From: Rhodospirillales bacterium | GTDB lineage: Bacteria; Pseudomonadota; Alphaproteobacteria; Micavibrionales; Micavibrionaceae | DNA: 64,000 nt | NCBI GenBank assembly: GCA_020638395.1 | Contig: JACKIP010000005.1 | Coordinates: 69,925 to 133,924, forward strand | Reading direction: 5' to 3' | Part shown: positions 26,213 through 35,138 of the stretch, in pieces | Numbering within the stretch: the first letter of the stretch is position 1 | How the letters are laid out: each line of letters begins with the position of its first letter | Made by a program: the position numbers and the translations under genes | The notes under the pieces: generated by a model | What the model saw: the letters and a program-made list of their open reading frames with translations, nothing else | What the model was told of the DNA's origin: nothing | Database searches by the model: none

Positions 26213-26530
26213 CTATTGAATTCGTGGCAGATCAATAGGAATTCGTTTCATTTTACCATGTTTTACGTGCAAAACCTGAACCGTTTGCCCTTCAATATGA
26301 AATAAAATCCGATAATTTCCAAATATCAAATTTCTGATTTCAAAGTCATGAAAAACTGTTTCATCGGCATACGAACACCGGGAAGGGAACCTATTCAGAC
26401 TTTTGATTTTTTCGACAATCTCCCTATACCATTTCAGGGCATTTGGAACAGAGTCTCCCGCGATATCGTCAACGTAATGTTCGATTTCCTCCATAACGGA
26501 CGGGGGAATATTGACCTTAAAATCCTGCAT
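26213..26530 (-). CDS. RelE/ParE-type toxin
   Basis: 105 residues from the ATG at 26530. Helix-rich start with MEEIEHYVDDIAGDSVPNALKW, then the strand motif FPSRCSYADET...FEIRNLIFGNYRILFHIEG and a C-terminal VLHVKHGKMKRI. This is the ParE/RelE fold, which acts on ribosome-bound mRNA (RelE) or gyrase (ParE). Which of the two cannot be decided here. It overlaps the end of the antitoxin gene by 14 bases, typical of coupled toxin-antitoxin pairs. Confidence 0.8.
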   Translation of the reverse strand: MQDFKVNIPPSVMEEIEHYVDDIAGDSVPNALKWYREIVEKIKSLNRFPSRCSYADETVFHDFEIRNLIFGNYRILFHIEGQTVQVLHVKHGKMKRIPIDLPRIQ

Positions 26531-26810
26531 GCGGATATTTTGCAGCAAGCTTTTCCGATAGTCGAGTGAAAGCTTCATCGGCGGAGGTTGCCTCGCCGCG
26601 ATCGTGCTGCTGTTTGGCAATAACAATTTGACGTAAGGAATAAATCAGGCTTGCCATTTCTTCATAGGCTTGCGCGTCCTGAATCACAAGCTCGGCCCTG
26701 CCGTTAACCGTCAAAACTTCGGGCAGGCCTGTTTCTTTAAGCCGCTTAATATGCTCGGCGGGCTTTCGGCTAAAATCCGAAACGGGGCGTATCTGATCGA
26801 TTGTAAACAT
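26517..26810 (-). CDS. Phd/YefM-type antitoxin
   Basis: 97 residues. The N-terminal part IRPVSDFSRKPAEHIKRLKETGLPEVLTVNGRAELVI matches the Phd/YefM DNA-binding fold, and QDAQAYEEMASL is the usual transition to the toxin-binding tail. AAAGGA precedes the ATG. Expected to neutralise the downstream toxin and repress the shared promoter, which must lie between 26811 and the R2 repeat. Confidence 0.82.
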   Translation of the reverse strand: MFTIDQIRPVSDFSRKPAEHIKRLKETGLPEVLTVNGRAELVIQDAQAYEEMASLIYSLRQIVIAKQQHDRGEATSADEAFTRLSEKLAAKYPHAGF

Positions 26811-26915
26811 TCAGCATCCTTTCGACAGAAAATTTTCTGCATATTTTCAGCTTAACACAAATCAAAGACGAGCATCAACCATAGAGATGCGGTATTTGAT
26901 GTCTGCAAAGAACTC

Positions 26916-27054
26916 TATAGAAACCTCAGCAAAAGGTTGTAATTTTACAAAACCGTCATTCTGAGCAGAGCGAAGAATCTTTTGTTTCAATAACCTAAGA
27001 TCCTTCGCCTGCGGCTCAGGATGGCGATTCTGGGCTTTTGCAGAGGTTTCTATA
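26916..27054. repeat. R2 palindromic repeat, full form
   Basis: Two 20-base arms, 26916-26935 and 27035-27054, are inverted repeats with one mismatch (arm begins TATAGAAACCTC). Inside them lies a second inverted pair of the GTCATTCTGAGC...AAGAATCTT type. The whole 139 bases could fold as one long imperfect hairpin. It fills the space between the toxin-antitoxin pair and tyrS. Confidence 0.75.
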
Positions 27055-27109
27055 AATTTCCTGCCAAAAAACACTTCACAATCTGGTATCTTCAGGCTAA
27101 AACATCTGA

Positions 27110-28357
27110 ATGACGTACAAATCAGATTTTTTAACCATACTCGAAGAACGCGGCTTCATCAATCAGGGCAGTGACCTGGAGGGCCTGGATAAAAAGCTTT
27201 GCTCCGGCATGCAAACGGCCTATATCGGATATGACCCGACCGGCACAAGCCTGCATATCGGTCATCTTTATACGTTGATGATGCTCTACTGGTTCCAGCA
27301 AGCCGGACATCGCCCGATCTCGCTGATGGGCGGCGCAACTGCTCTGATTCCCGACCCAACCCTGAAGGACAAAACCCGTCCCCTGCTGACTCCGGAAGAA
27401 ATCGAGCAAAATATTGCCGGCATTAAAAAGGTTTTTTCCCGTTACCTGAATTATGACACCGGCAAAAACGCAGCGATCATGGAAAATAACTATGACTGGC
27501 TGGCTGGCAAAGGCTATATCGAATTCCTGAGAGAGATCGGCCTGCATTTTACGATCAACCGCATGCTGACCTTTGATAGCGTCAAATCCCGGCTGGAGCG
27601 CGAGCTGCCGATGACTTTCATCGAGTTTAATTACATGATTCTGCAGGGGTATGACTTTGTGCAACTGGCCCGCCGTCATGAGTGCGTCTTACAGATGGGC
27701 GGCTCCGATCAGTGGGGAAATATTATCAACGGGGTCGAGCTGAACCGCCGCATGGATGGCAGAGAAGTTTTTGCCCTGACCGCCCCGTTATTGACCACCT
27801 CCGAAGGTAAGAAAATGGGCAAAACCGAAGGCGGTGCGGTCTGGCTCAATGAAGATTTATGCAGCGCCTATAACTATTACCAGTACTGGCGCAACGTGGA
27901 TGATTCTGCTGTTGGGCAATTGTTAAAAGTCTTTACCGTTCTGCCCCTCGACGAAATCAGACGGCTCGAAAAGCTGGAAGGCGTAGAAATCAACGATGCC
28001 AAGAAAGTTCTTGCGTTTGAAGCCACGAAACTGTGCCGTGGAGAGCTGGCTGCGAAAGAGGCCGAAGAAACCGCCCGCAAGGTTTTTGAGCAGGGAAGCA
28101 TTGGCGATGACCTGCCCAGTATTACGGTTACTCTATCGCGACTATCCGCCGGAATCTCTTTGGTAGACTTATTTGTAGAGACCGGACTGGCGACCTCCAA
28201 AGGAGAAGCCCGCCGCCTTATTCAGGGGGGCGGCGCAAAGGTGAATGACCGCAAGATAGAGGATATTAATGCCGTTTCGTCAGAAACTGATCTGGAAGAC
28301 AGGCTCCTTAAGCTATCTGCCGGGAAGAAAAAACACGCTCTGGTAAAGGCCGAGTAG
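27110..28357 (+). CDS. tyrS: Tyrosyl-tRNA synthetase
   Basis: 415 residues, class I. Tyrosine site YIGYDPTGTSLHIGHL with the HIGH signature (about residue 49), QMGGSDQWGNIINGVEL, and KMGKTEGG as the KMSKS-equivalent (about residue 234). An S4 RNA-binding domain lies at the C-terminus (about 345-405, VDLFVETGLATSKGEARRLIQGG). Full length for bacterial TyrRS. Single gene, convergent with nfeD. Confidence 0.96.
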   Translation: MTYKSDFLTILEERGFINQGSDLEGLDKKLCSGMQTAYIGYDPTGTSLHIGHLYTLMMLYWFQQAGHRPISLMGGATALIPDPTLKDKTRPLLTPEEIEQNIAGIKKVFSRYLNYDTGKNAAIMENNYDWLAGKGYIEFLREIGLHFTINRMLTFDSVKSRLERELPMTFIEFNYMILQGYDFVQLARRHECVLQMGGSDQWGNIINGVELNRRMDGREVFALTAPLLTTSEGKKMGKTEGGAVWLNEDLCSAYNYYQYWRNVDDSAVGQLLKVFTVLPLDEIRRLEKLEGVEINDAKKVLAFEATKLCRGELAAKEAEETARKVFEQGSIGDDLPSITVTLSRLSAGISLVDLFVETGLATSKGEARRLIQGGGAKVNDRKIEDINAVSSETDLEDRLLKLSAGKKKHALVKAE

Positions 28358-28395
28358 GTCTCCGCCTATCAGGCCTCGCCCTTCTCATCAGAGTG

Positions 28396-29805
28396 CTAAT
28401 CGTCCATTTTACGGACTTTTAACCGCAGATCTTCGACCGCGCTAATTAAAACGGTATCTCCGGATGCGAATACTTCCTCACTATCCGGAGAAAAAGCCTG
28501 CCAACGCTCTCCGAGAATTTGCACAAATCCGCTATGCTCTGTCCAGTCAAGAACCTTTGCTTCTTTCCCGATCATCGCTTCCGGACCAGTGCTGAGTTCT
28601 TTTTTAATCACCGAGCGGACAAACAGCGCAAAAGCCAGTCCCATGAACAGAGCTGCGGAAACGATAATGCCGAGAATCACCTGCCATTCCAGCCCGATGC
28701 CCCAAAGCTCGCTGCCGTCAAATAACAGCATGAAGCCAAAGGTCATGGCGATAATTCCGGTAATGCCTAAAATTCCAAATGACGGAATAAAGGTTTCCGC
28801 CACCATAAATACCAGCGCACTGGCAATCAGCAGTCCGCCCAGCCCCGTCACCGGCAAAATGCTAAACGCATAAAAGGCCAGTAGCAGACTCAGAAGGCCA
28901 ATCGTTCCCGCCACAAAATTGCCGGGGATGTAAAACTCCAGAATCAGGCCGTAAATTCCCATCATCATCAGGATGGCCGCGACATTGGGATCACTGATAA
29001 ATGCCAGAAACAAGGTCAGGATATCCGGCGGCAGAAGTACAATTTGTGGATGATCGAGATCGAGATCAAGAGTCACACTCTGCCGGTCTTTCAAAAAAAC
29101 CGTCTTCCCGTTAATTTTATCGAGAAGATCGCTGCGACTGACCGCGACAAGATCAATAACGCCATGCGCCAAGGCCTCTTTGGCGGTTAGACTATCGGCC
29201 TCGGTAACGGCTTTTTCCGCCCAATCGGCGTTGCGTCCGCGCATTTCGGCAATGGCGCGGATAAAGGCCGTGGTGTCTTCAAGGGCTTTCCGTTGCAGAT
29301 TTTGAGTATTCGAATCTTGCTGCAATCCCTGTAACAGATCTTTGATCGCTTTCTCAAAATCCGGAGCCGTCGGGGCCGCCGCACCAGCTCCCAATTGTGC
29401 GGTTTTTAACTGAACCGGAGTCGCTGCGCCGACATTGGTTCCCTGATCCATCGCCGCGATATGCGCCGCCATCAATAAAAATGTTCCGGCGCTCGCCGCG
29501 TGGGCTCCGGACGGCGTGACATAAACGGCAACCGGAACATCGGCGGTGATGATTTCCGAGACCATGGCACGGGTGCTGGAGAGCAACCCGCCGGGTGTGT
29601 TCAACTCCACGATAACCAGCGCAGCGCCTTCTTTCTCGGCCCGCGCAATACCGTGTTTCAGGTAATCCGCATAGGCCGGAGAAATGGCTCCGTTAATGCT
29701 CAGAACATGTACGACAGAAGAGTCGGTTCTCTCTGCCGCCGCATATCCCGGCAACGCAACCGCCCACAAGAAATAGATAATCAAAAGAAAGAGCCGATAA
29801 TACAT
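28396..29805 (-). CDS. NfeD family membrane-bound ClpP-class serine protease
   Basis: 469 residues. Signal peptide (1-24), a ClpP-like protease domain (about 30-230) with the nucleophile Ser in HAASAGTF and a Lys in QRKALEDTTAF matching the Ser-Lys dyad, then four or five membrane helices (about 245-385) and a C-terminal OB-fold NfeD domain (about 395-465). This is the long NfeD1b form. Family members cleave hydrophobic stretches of membrane proteins such as stomatins. No stomatin gene is adjacent here. Confidence 0.88.
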   Translation of the reverse strand: MYYRLFLLIIYFLWAVALPGYAAAERTDSSVVHVLSINGAISPAYADYLKHGIARAEKEGAALVIVELNTPGGLLSSTRAMVSEIITADVPVAVYVTPSGAHAASAGTFLLMAAHIAAMDQGTNVGAATPVQLKTAQLGAGAAAPTAPDFEKAIKDLLQGLQQDSNTQNLQRKALEDTTAFIRAIAEMRGRNADWAEKAVTEADSLTAKEALAHGVIDLVAVSRSDLLDKINGKTVFLKDRQSVTLDLDLDHPQIVLLPPDILTLFLAFISDPNVAAILMMMGIYGLILEFYIPGNFVAGTIGLLSLLLAFYAFSILPVTGLGGLLIASALVFMVAETFIPSFGILGITGIIAMTFGFMLLFDGSELWGIGLEWQVILGIIVSAALFMGLAFALFVRSVIKKELSTGPEAMIGKEAKVLDWTEHSGFVQILGERWQAFSPDSEEVFASGDTVLISAVEDLRLKVRKMDD

Positions 29806-29899
29806 AAAATAAAGATAACACGAACCATCAGAAAATTAAACCTGGCGTTCCAACTGGCATAGGCATTGCAGTAGTGAAAAGCAATATAAGGATTGAATA

Positions 29900-30520
29900 A
29901 TGCTGGATATCTTATCTTCGATTGGGAAATTCTTTGAGAGCGGAAGCCAGACTGCCGTTTTAAAGATGGTCAAAAACGAGCGCATGGCCGGGTCTGTCCC
30001 GGTCTGGGAAGCGCCGGACTCCGCCCGGACTGCGATTGCCGGGAATTTTGAACAGATTCTTGCCATGGAACCCGATGACGGGAACACGGGAACATCCCAA
30101 CCCTATACACATCCTTCTGCGGCCCGCTTATCTATGGCAGCAGAGGCATCCCCCGGAAAAGAGAGTTCTCCCGCAGAAAAACCTTTCGGATTTGGAGATC
30201 TGATTGATATCGTCAATCCCTTGCAGCATATTCCCGTTGTTAATACGTTGTACCGGCACCTGACCGGCGATGACATCCGCGGATCGGGAAAAGTTCTCGG
30301 CGGAGCCCTGTTTGCGGGGCCTCTTGGGGCCGCGGGGTCTATGGTTAATTTAATCGTCGAGCACGAAACCGGCAAGGATTTGCCAGCACTCGCCATGGAT
30401 TTTCTGAGCGGGAATCATAATGCTCCTCCTGTGCAAAAATCACAAACAGACCTCACCGCCGCGTTGCTCGCCTATCAACAACCAAAACAACAAAACCCGA
30501 CGATCGCGTTTAATTCCTGA
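29900..30520 (+). CDS. Glycine-rich hypothetical protein
   Basis: 206 residues. I recognise no characterised family. The middle, IDIVNPLQHIPVVNTLYRHL (about 96-115), is followed by a glycine-rich amphipathic stretch GGALFAGPLGAAGSMVNLIV (about 127-146) like a glycine-zipper or short membrane insert. N- and C-terminal parts are polar and low-complexity. The SD is not clear (a weak AAGG lies 12 bases up). Its end overlaps the convergent permease gene by 11 bases. Confidence 0.6.
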   Translation: MLDILSSIGKFFESGSQTAVLKMVKNERMAGSVPVWEAPDSARTAIAGNFEQILAMEPDDGNTGTSQPYTHPSAARLSMAAEASPGKESSPAEKPFGFGDLIDIVNPLQHIPVVNTLYRHLTGDDIRGSGKVLGGALFAGPLGAAGSMVNLIVEHETGKDLPALAMDFLSGNHNAPPVQKSQTDLTAALLAYQQPKQQNPTIAFNS

Positions 30521-31835
30521 ACAATTTTGTGCGCAAGAATATCAGCACCGAATATAAGCACGCAGATGCCAAAAATCCATCGACTGCGGGAATTGTTGTT
30601 AAGCTAATCAGACCAGCCCCAATGGTATCTGCGCTTTCCGTTGAGTAATTAACGCCCATCCCGAATAAAAAAGCGATCAAAGCCTCTACCCGAATATTCG
30701 GAACTGGGGCCCCGGCCCCATACACTATTCGACTATATTTTGACGGATTGGTAAAATAATCAATTACAAATATTGCTGCTGCCGGAGGGAAAAACAGTCC
30801 CATAAGCCCAACATATTCCAAAAATCTGGCAACGATCCCAAATTGCGCAACACAAATTCCCAAAAAACCAATCATAAGCGCAATTTTCCACTTACGGACA
30901 GATTTAAAAATTGCAGCAAATGCAAGCGAACTCATATAAATATTCGTATCACTGGTCGTCCACGTCGCAAGAAATAGCAAAATCAAGCCCAGAAACCCCA
31001 TGTGGAATGCGATGAGAACGCCCGCCAGATCTGATGCCAGTCCTAAATATCCCAGTAATAACGCACATATAAAGATAGCGCTTCCACCAATAAAAACAGC
31101 AGATCCCGTGGCAACAACAGCTCCGGCAGGACTGCGCGTATAACGGCTGACATCCGGTGCTGTGAGCATGCCAAGGGCTGATCCTGCTACAAAGAGGGAG
31201 GCTGCGGCTCCGAATGTCAGGGAGTTTTTATCTCCCGCAGGAAATGTGAGGTCTGAAAATTGATGGCCGTCCATGAAAAATTGTATAACAGGCCACAGCA
31301 TCAGGATAAAAAGGACCGGCATACCAATCTGAGAGAGGCGATCCACGGCTTTAAATCCAATCACAGCAGATGTCATCATCAACAACCCGCCCAAGACGGT
31401 AATAGCAAAGTTAAGTGCTGGATTATCCACCGCTCCGAAAACAACTTGCACGGTTGCTTTGGTAAAAAGTTCCAGCTGGAACCCAAACCAACCCGCAAGA
31501 GAGAGGCCGACCATGCAGAGCACCGCATAAGCAGGATATTTCCCCATGGAATGAGGCAAAAGAGCCCCGATAGGCAGGCCTGTTTTGCTCCCAATCCAGG
31601 CACTTAGACAAAAAGAGCCGGCGAGGATAAAATTTCCGACTAAGGCTGCCGGGATCATAATTTCAGGCGCAACGCTTTGTGATAGTGCTATGCCAAATGA
31701 TAGATAAGCCAGATTAATTGTCGTAACGATCCAGATACCAAACAGCCGCCATGAGTGGCGTTTTTCATTTTCGGGAATTGGTTCGTGAGAATAATCAACA
31801 GTCAGTTGATTAATGCGTCCTATAAAGTTTTTCAT
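30510..31835 (-). CDS. NCS1 family purine/pyrimidine permease (CodB-like)
   Basis: 441 residues with about twelve membrane helices. NCS1 features: SFGIALSQSVAPEIMIPAAL in helix 1, GWFGFQLELF in helix 3, and APDVSRYTRSPAGAV in the middle, a motif of cytosine permease-like proteins. Substrate probably cytosine or another nucleobase, not certain. ATG overlaps the clpA stop by four bases, so it is probably read from the clpA transcript. No deaminase or salvage gene follows. Base composition is somewhat more A/T-rich than clpA. Confidence 0.85.
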   Translation of the reverse strand: MKNFIGRINQLTVDYSHEPIPENEKRHSWRLFGIWIVTTINLAYLSFGIALSQSVAPEIMIPAALVGNFILAGSFCLSAWIGSKTGLPIGALLPHSMGKYPAYAVLCMVGLSLAGWFGFQLELFTKATVQVVFGAVDNPALNFAITVLGGLLMMTSAVIGFKAVDRLSQIGMPVLFILMLWPVIQFFMDGHQFSDLTFPAGDKNSLTFGAAASLFVAGSALGMLTAPDVSRYTRSPAGAVVATGSAVFIGGSAIFICALLLGYLGLASDLAGVLIAFHMGFLGLILLFLATWTTSDTNIYMSSLAFAAIFKSVRKWKIALMIGFLGICVAQFGIVARFLEYVGLMGLFFPPAAAIFVIDYFTNPSKYSRIVYGAGAPVPNIRVEALIAFLFGMGVNYSTESADTIGAGLISLTTIPAVDGFLASACLYSVLIFLRTKLFRN

Positions 31836-34132
31836 CTATCTTCTTTTACCGATTTGGCAGATTTCTTTTTGCTGATGTCTTTATCAAACGTGAATTTGAT
31901 CTCGCCTTTTTTGTAATCGACAAAGACATCCCCTCCGTTTTTCAATCTGCCAAACAAAATCTCTTCGGATAGTTGTTTTTTGATTTTATCAGAGATAATC
32001 CGTGCCAAAGGACGTGCGCCCATGGATGGATCATAGCCTTCTTTGGCCAGATAGGCCCGCGCCGAATCGGACAGGGAAATTGTCACGTTACGCTCAGAGA
32101 GTTGGGCCTCTAACTGCATGACGAACTTATCGACAACCCGTTCCACGGTTTTTTGTGACAAAGCCTTAAACGGCACAATCGCATCCAGACGATTGCGGAA
32201 TTCCGGGGTGAACTGGCGGTTAATTTCCTCGATATCGTCTCCGCTGCGCGCCTCTCCGCTTGCGAATCCGATCGGGGATTTTGCCAGCTGCGCCGCGCCG
32301 GCATTGGTCGTCATAATCAGGATCACATTGCGAAAATCAACGGTTTTGCCGTTATTATCCGTTAATTTGCCGTAATCCATGACCTGTAGCAAAATATTAA
32401 ATAAATCAGGATGCGCTTTTTCTATTTCATCCAGAAGTAAAACGCAGTGAGGATGCTGGTCAACCTTATCCGTCAGCAACCCTCCCTGATCGAACCCGAC
32501 ATATCCCGGCGGCGCGCCGATCAGACGGGACACCGCGTGGCGCTCCATATATTCGGACATATCAAAGCGCAGCAATTCAATGCCCATGGTTTTTGCCAAC
32601 TGGCGCGCAACTTCGGTTTTTCCGACTCCCGTCGGTCCAGAGAAAAGATAGCATCCGATCGGTTTTTCATGATCCCGCAGCCCGGCCCGCGCCATTTTGA
32701 TGGCATCCGAGATCATCTCAATGGCTTTGTCCTGATCGAACACCAACGTTTTCAGGTCGCGCTCCAGAACTTTCAGAGACTCCGCGTCATTCTGGCTCAT
32801 GGTCTTCGCCGGAATACGGGCAATGGCTGCAACGACACCCTCAATGTCTCTGGCGCTGATATTCTTTTTGCGTTTGGAAGGCGGCAGCAGCATTTGTGCG
32901 GCCCCAACCTCATCAATGATATCAATCGCTTTATCCGGAAGTTTGCGGTCTCCAATATATTTTGCCGACAGCTCAACCGCCGCCTTGAGGGCCTCCGCCG
33001 AATATTTGACCTTGTGATGCGCCTCGTAATAAGGCTTTAACCCTTTCAGAATTTTGATGCTGTCTTCAATTGACGGTTCATAAATATCAATTTTCTGGAA
33101 TCGCCGCACCAGCGCCCGGTCTTTTTCAAAATGAGAACGAAACTCTTTATAGGTGGTTGACCCAATGCACCGGATTGACCCGTTCGACAGCGCTGGTTTG
33201 AGCAGATTTGACGCATCCATTGACCCGCCCGCAGTGGCCCCCGCCCCGATAATAGTATGGATTTCGTCAATAAACAGAATTGCCTGAGGCCGCGCCTGAA
33301 TCTCTTTAATCACAGACTTCAGGCGTTCTTCAAAGTCGCCGCGATAGCGGGTTCCTGCGACCAAAGCCCCCATATCCAGAGAAAAAATGACCGCATCACT
33401 CAGAACATCCGGCACGTCATGCTCGATAATTTTTTTTGCCAGCCCTTCGGCAATCGCGGTCTTTCCAACTCCTGGATCGCCCACATAGAGCGGATTATTC
33501 TTGGAGCGGCGACACAGAATCTGGATCGTTCGGTTGACTTCCGATTCGCGCCCAATCAGCGGGTCAACTTTGCCCTTACGGGCTTTTTCATTGAGATTGA
33601 CGCAATAAGCCTTCAGAGATTCCTGCCCAGTCTTGTTATCGCTGTTTTCTTCGGTGTCTGCGCCTTCCGGAGGTTTGACCGGGTCACTTTCCGCCGCCGG
33701 GATCTTGGCAATTCCATGCGTGATGTAATTGACCGCATCATAACGGGTCATGTCCTGTTCCTGCAGGAAATAAACGGCATAGCTTTCCCGCTCAGAGAAC
33801 ATGGCAACCAGCACATTTGCCGCCGTGACTTCTTCCCGCCCCGCCGATTGAACATGGATCGCCGCCCGTTGCAAAACCCGCTGGAAAGCCGTGGTCGGAT
33901 TGGATTCCTCAACGGATTCGTTTTTCAGATACATCAGTTCTGTATCCAGATAATGGGTCAGATGCTCGCGCAGATCGGGCAAGGAAATCCCGCAGGAGCG
34001 CAGAACCGCCATGGCATCCTGATCCTCCGTCATAGCCAGCAGCAGATGCTCCAGAGTGGCAAACTCATGCCGCCGGTCATTAGCAAGGATCAGAGCGCGA
34101 TTCAGGGTATGTTCAAGATTTCGTGAAAGCAT
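31832..34132 (-). CDS. clpA: ATP-dependent Clp protease ATP-binding subunit ClpA
   Basis: About 766 residues from MLSRNLEHTLNRAL, the usual ClpA start. An in-frame ATG 57 bases upstream would add a stretch that overlaps a promoter and is unlikely. N-domain with two Clp_N repeats (about 1-145), AAA+ module 1 (GDPGVGKTAI), AAA+ module 2 (GPTGVGKTEV), and SPIGF, which supplies the IGF/IGL loop that docks on ClpP. It unfolds proteins for ClpP, whose gene is at 53 kb. clpS, often just upstream in alphaproteobacteria, is absent here. Confidence 0.95.
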   Translation of the reverse strand: MLSRNLEHTLNRALILANDRRHEFATLEHLLLAMTEDQDAMAVLRSCGISLPDLREHLTHYLDTELMYLKNESVEESNPTTAFQRVLQRAAIHVQSAGREEVTAANVLVAMFSERESYAVYFLQEQDMTRYDAVNYITHGIAKIPAAESDPVKPPEGADTEENSDNKTGQESLKAYCVNLNEKARKGKVDPLIGRESEVNRTIQILCRRSKNNPLYVGDPGVGKTAIAEGLAKKIIEHDVPDVLSDAVIFSLDMGALVAGTRYRGDFEERLKSVIKEIQARPQAILFIDEIHTIIGAGATAGGSMDASNLLKPALSNGSIRCIGSTTYKEFRSHFEKDRALVRRFQKIDIYEPSIEDSIKILKGLKPYYEAHHKVKYSAEALKAAVELSAKYIGDRKLPDKAIDIIDEVGAAQMLLPPSKRKKNISARDIEGVVAAIARIPAKTMSQNDAESLKVLERDLKTLVFDQDKAIEMISDAIKMARAGLRDHEKPIGCYLFSGPTGVGKTEVARQLAKTMGIELLRFDMSEYMERHAVSRLIGAPPGYVGFDQGGLLTDKVDQHPHCVLLLDEIEKAHPDLFNILLQVMDYGKLTDNNGKTVDFRNVILIMTTNAGAAQLAKSPIGFASGEARSGDDIEEINRQFTPEFRNRLDAIVPFKALSQKTVERVVDKFVMQLEAQLSERNVTISLSDSARAYLAKEGYDPSMGARPLARIISDKIKKQLSEEILFGRLKNGGDVFVDYKKGEIKFTFDKDISKKKSAKSVKEDR

Positions 34133-34138
34133 AGAACC

Positions 34139-34167
34139 AGTATAACAGCTTTTTCGGACGCTTCCAA
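34139..34167 (-). promoter_or_regulatory. Promoter of clpA, apparently leaderless
   Basis: Minus strand: TTGGAA (34162-34167), 17 bases, TATACT (34139-34144), then six bases to the ATG at 34132. Both hexamers are 4-5 of 6 matches at ideal spacing. No Shine-Dalgarno sequence is available between them and the ATG, so transcription would start at or next to the start codon. Confidence 0.6.
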
Positions 34168-34277
34168 TTTGGAAGAATGAGTGCATCATGGAAAAATCCT
34201 CACTTCCTTGAGGATGCGAGCTATTTTAGGCATGCCGGAACAATAAAAGGCCCGCCTGCACAAAAGTTATCTAAAAT

Positions 34278-34814
34278 TTATGCGAACTTCGGATTGGCAA
34301 ACAGACCAACTTTCAGATCTTTTGCTTCGTAAATGGTCTCTCCGTCCGCTTCAACGGTCCCATCGGCGATTCCCATGACCAGCTTGCGATTGACAAACCG
34401 CTTGATCGTCACTTTATAAACCAGCTTTTTTACCTCTGGCAAAACCTGCCCTGTAAATTTGACCTCGCCCATTCCCAGAGCACGACCCGATCCTTGCCCG
34501 CCGGCATGCCCCAGAAAGAACCCGCATAACTGCCACAGAGCATCCAACCCCAGACAACCGGGCATAACGGGATCTCCTTTAAAATGACAGTCAAAAAACC
34601 ACAGATCCGGCTTTACATCCAACTCGGCTTCGACATAGCCTTTGCCGTGTTCGCCGCCATCAAGAGAAATTTTGGTAATCCGGTCAAACATGAGCATGGG
34701 CGGCAGCGGAAGCTGAGGATTTCCCCGGCCGAACAGAAGCCCCTTCCCGCACTCAATTAACTCTTCAAAAGCATAGCTGGTTTTCTGGCCCATTTTTTCC
34801 ATGATATTATTCAT
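34278..34814 (-). CDS. fabA: 3-hydroxydecanoyl-ACP dehydratase/isomerase FabA
   Basis: 178 residues, the FabA length. The catalytic His is in FFDCHFKGDPVMPG and the Asp in GCLGLDALWQL. LMFDRITKIS and the end DLKVGLFANPKFA are also typical. It dehydrates 3-hydroxyacyl-ACP and isomerises the C10 trans-2 product to cis-3, the branch to unsaturated fatty acids. Its usual partner fabB is not next to it. It is 145 bases upstream of clpA, which has a promoter of its own. Confidence 0.95.
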   Translation of the reverse strand: MNNIMEKMGQKTSYAFEELIECGKGLLFGRGNPQLPLPPMLMFDRITKISLDGGEHGKGYVEAELDVKPDLWFFDCHFKGDPVMPGCLGLDALWQLCGFFLGHAGGQGSGRALGMGEVKFTGQVLPEVKKLVYKVTIKRFVNRKLVMGIADGTVEADGETIYEAKDLKVGLFANPKFA

Positions 34815-34917
34815 ATCAGATTTATTTCATTTTTAAACGGAGAGATCAAGAAAAACTGAAATCGACGACGAATAAAATATCCCGGGTACACCTGAAATTT
34901 AAAGGATGATAGACCCC

Positions 34918-35004
34918 TTTGTAAAAGCCTGTAATATTACGGGATTGTCATTTTGACGCTCGTCCGCCTGTGGCTAAGGGAAACGATTTTGAACTTTTGC
35001 AGAG
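34918..35004. repeat. R2-type repeat, degenerate
   Basis: Arms TGTAAAAG and CTTTTGCA bracket GGGATTGTCATTTTGACGCTC, a decayed version of the R2 core. It lies in the 324-base space between fabA (minus strand) and the coiled-coil gene (plus strand). Nothing else is evident there except their promoters. Confidence 0.45.
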
Positions 35005-35138
35005 AATTCAACAGGCAATAACCTAATTGCACCATAAGTCTTGCATCCAGAGGGGGATAGCGTAGAATTGAATTGTCTCTTTGGAGATTCTTTATCTTTT
35101 TCACTTTAGTCTCAAATCCAATCGTCACGGAACATAAA

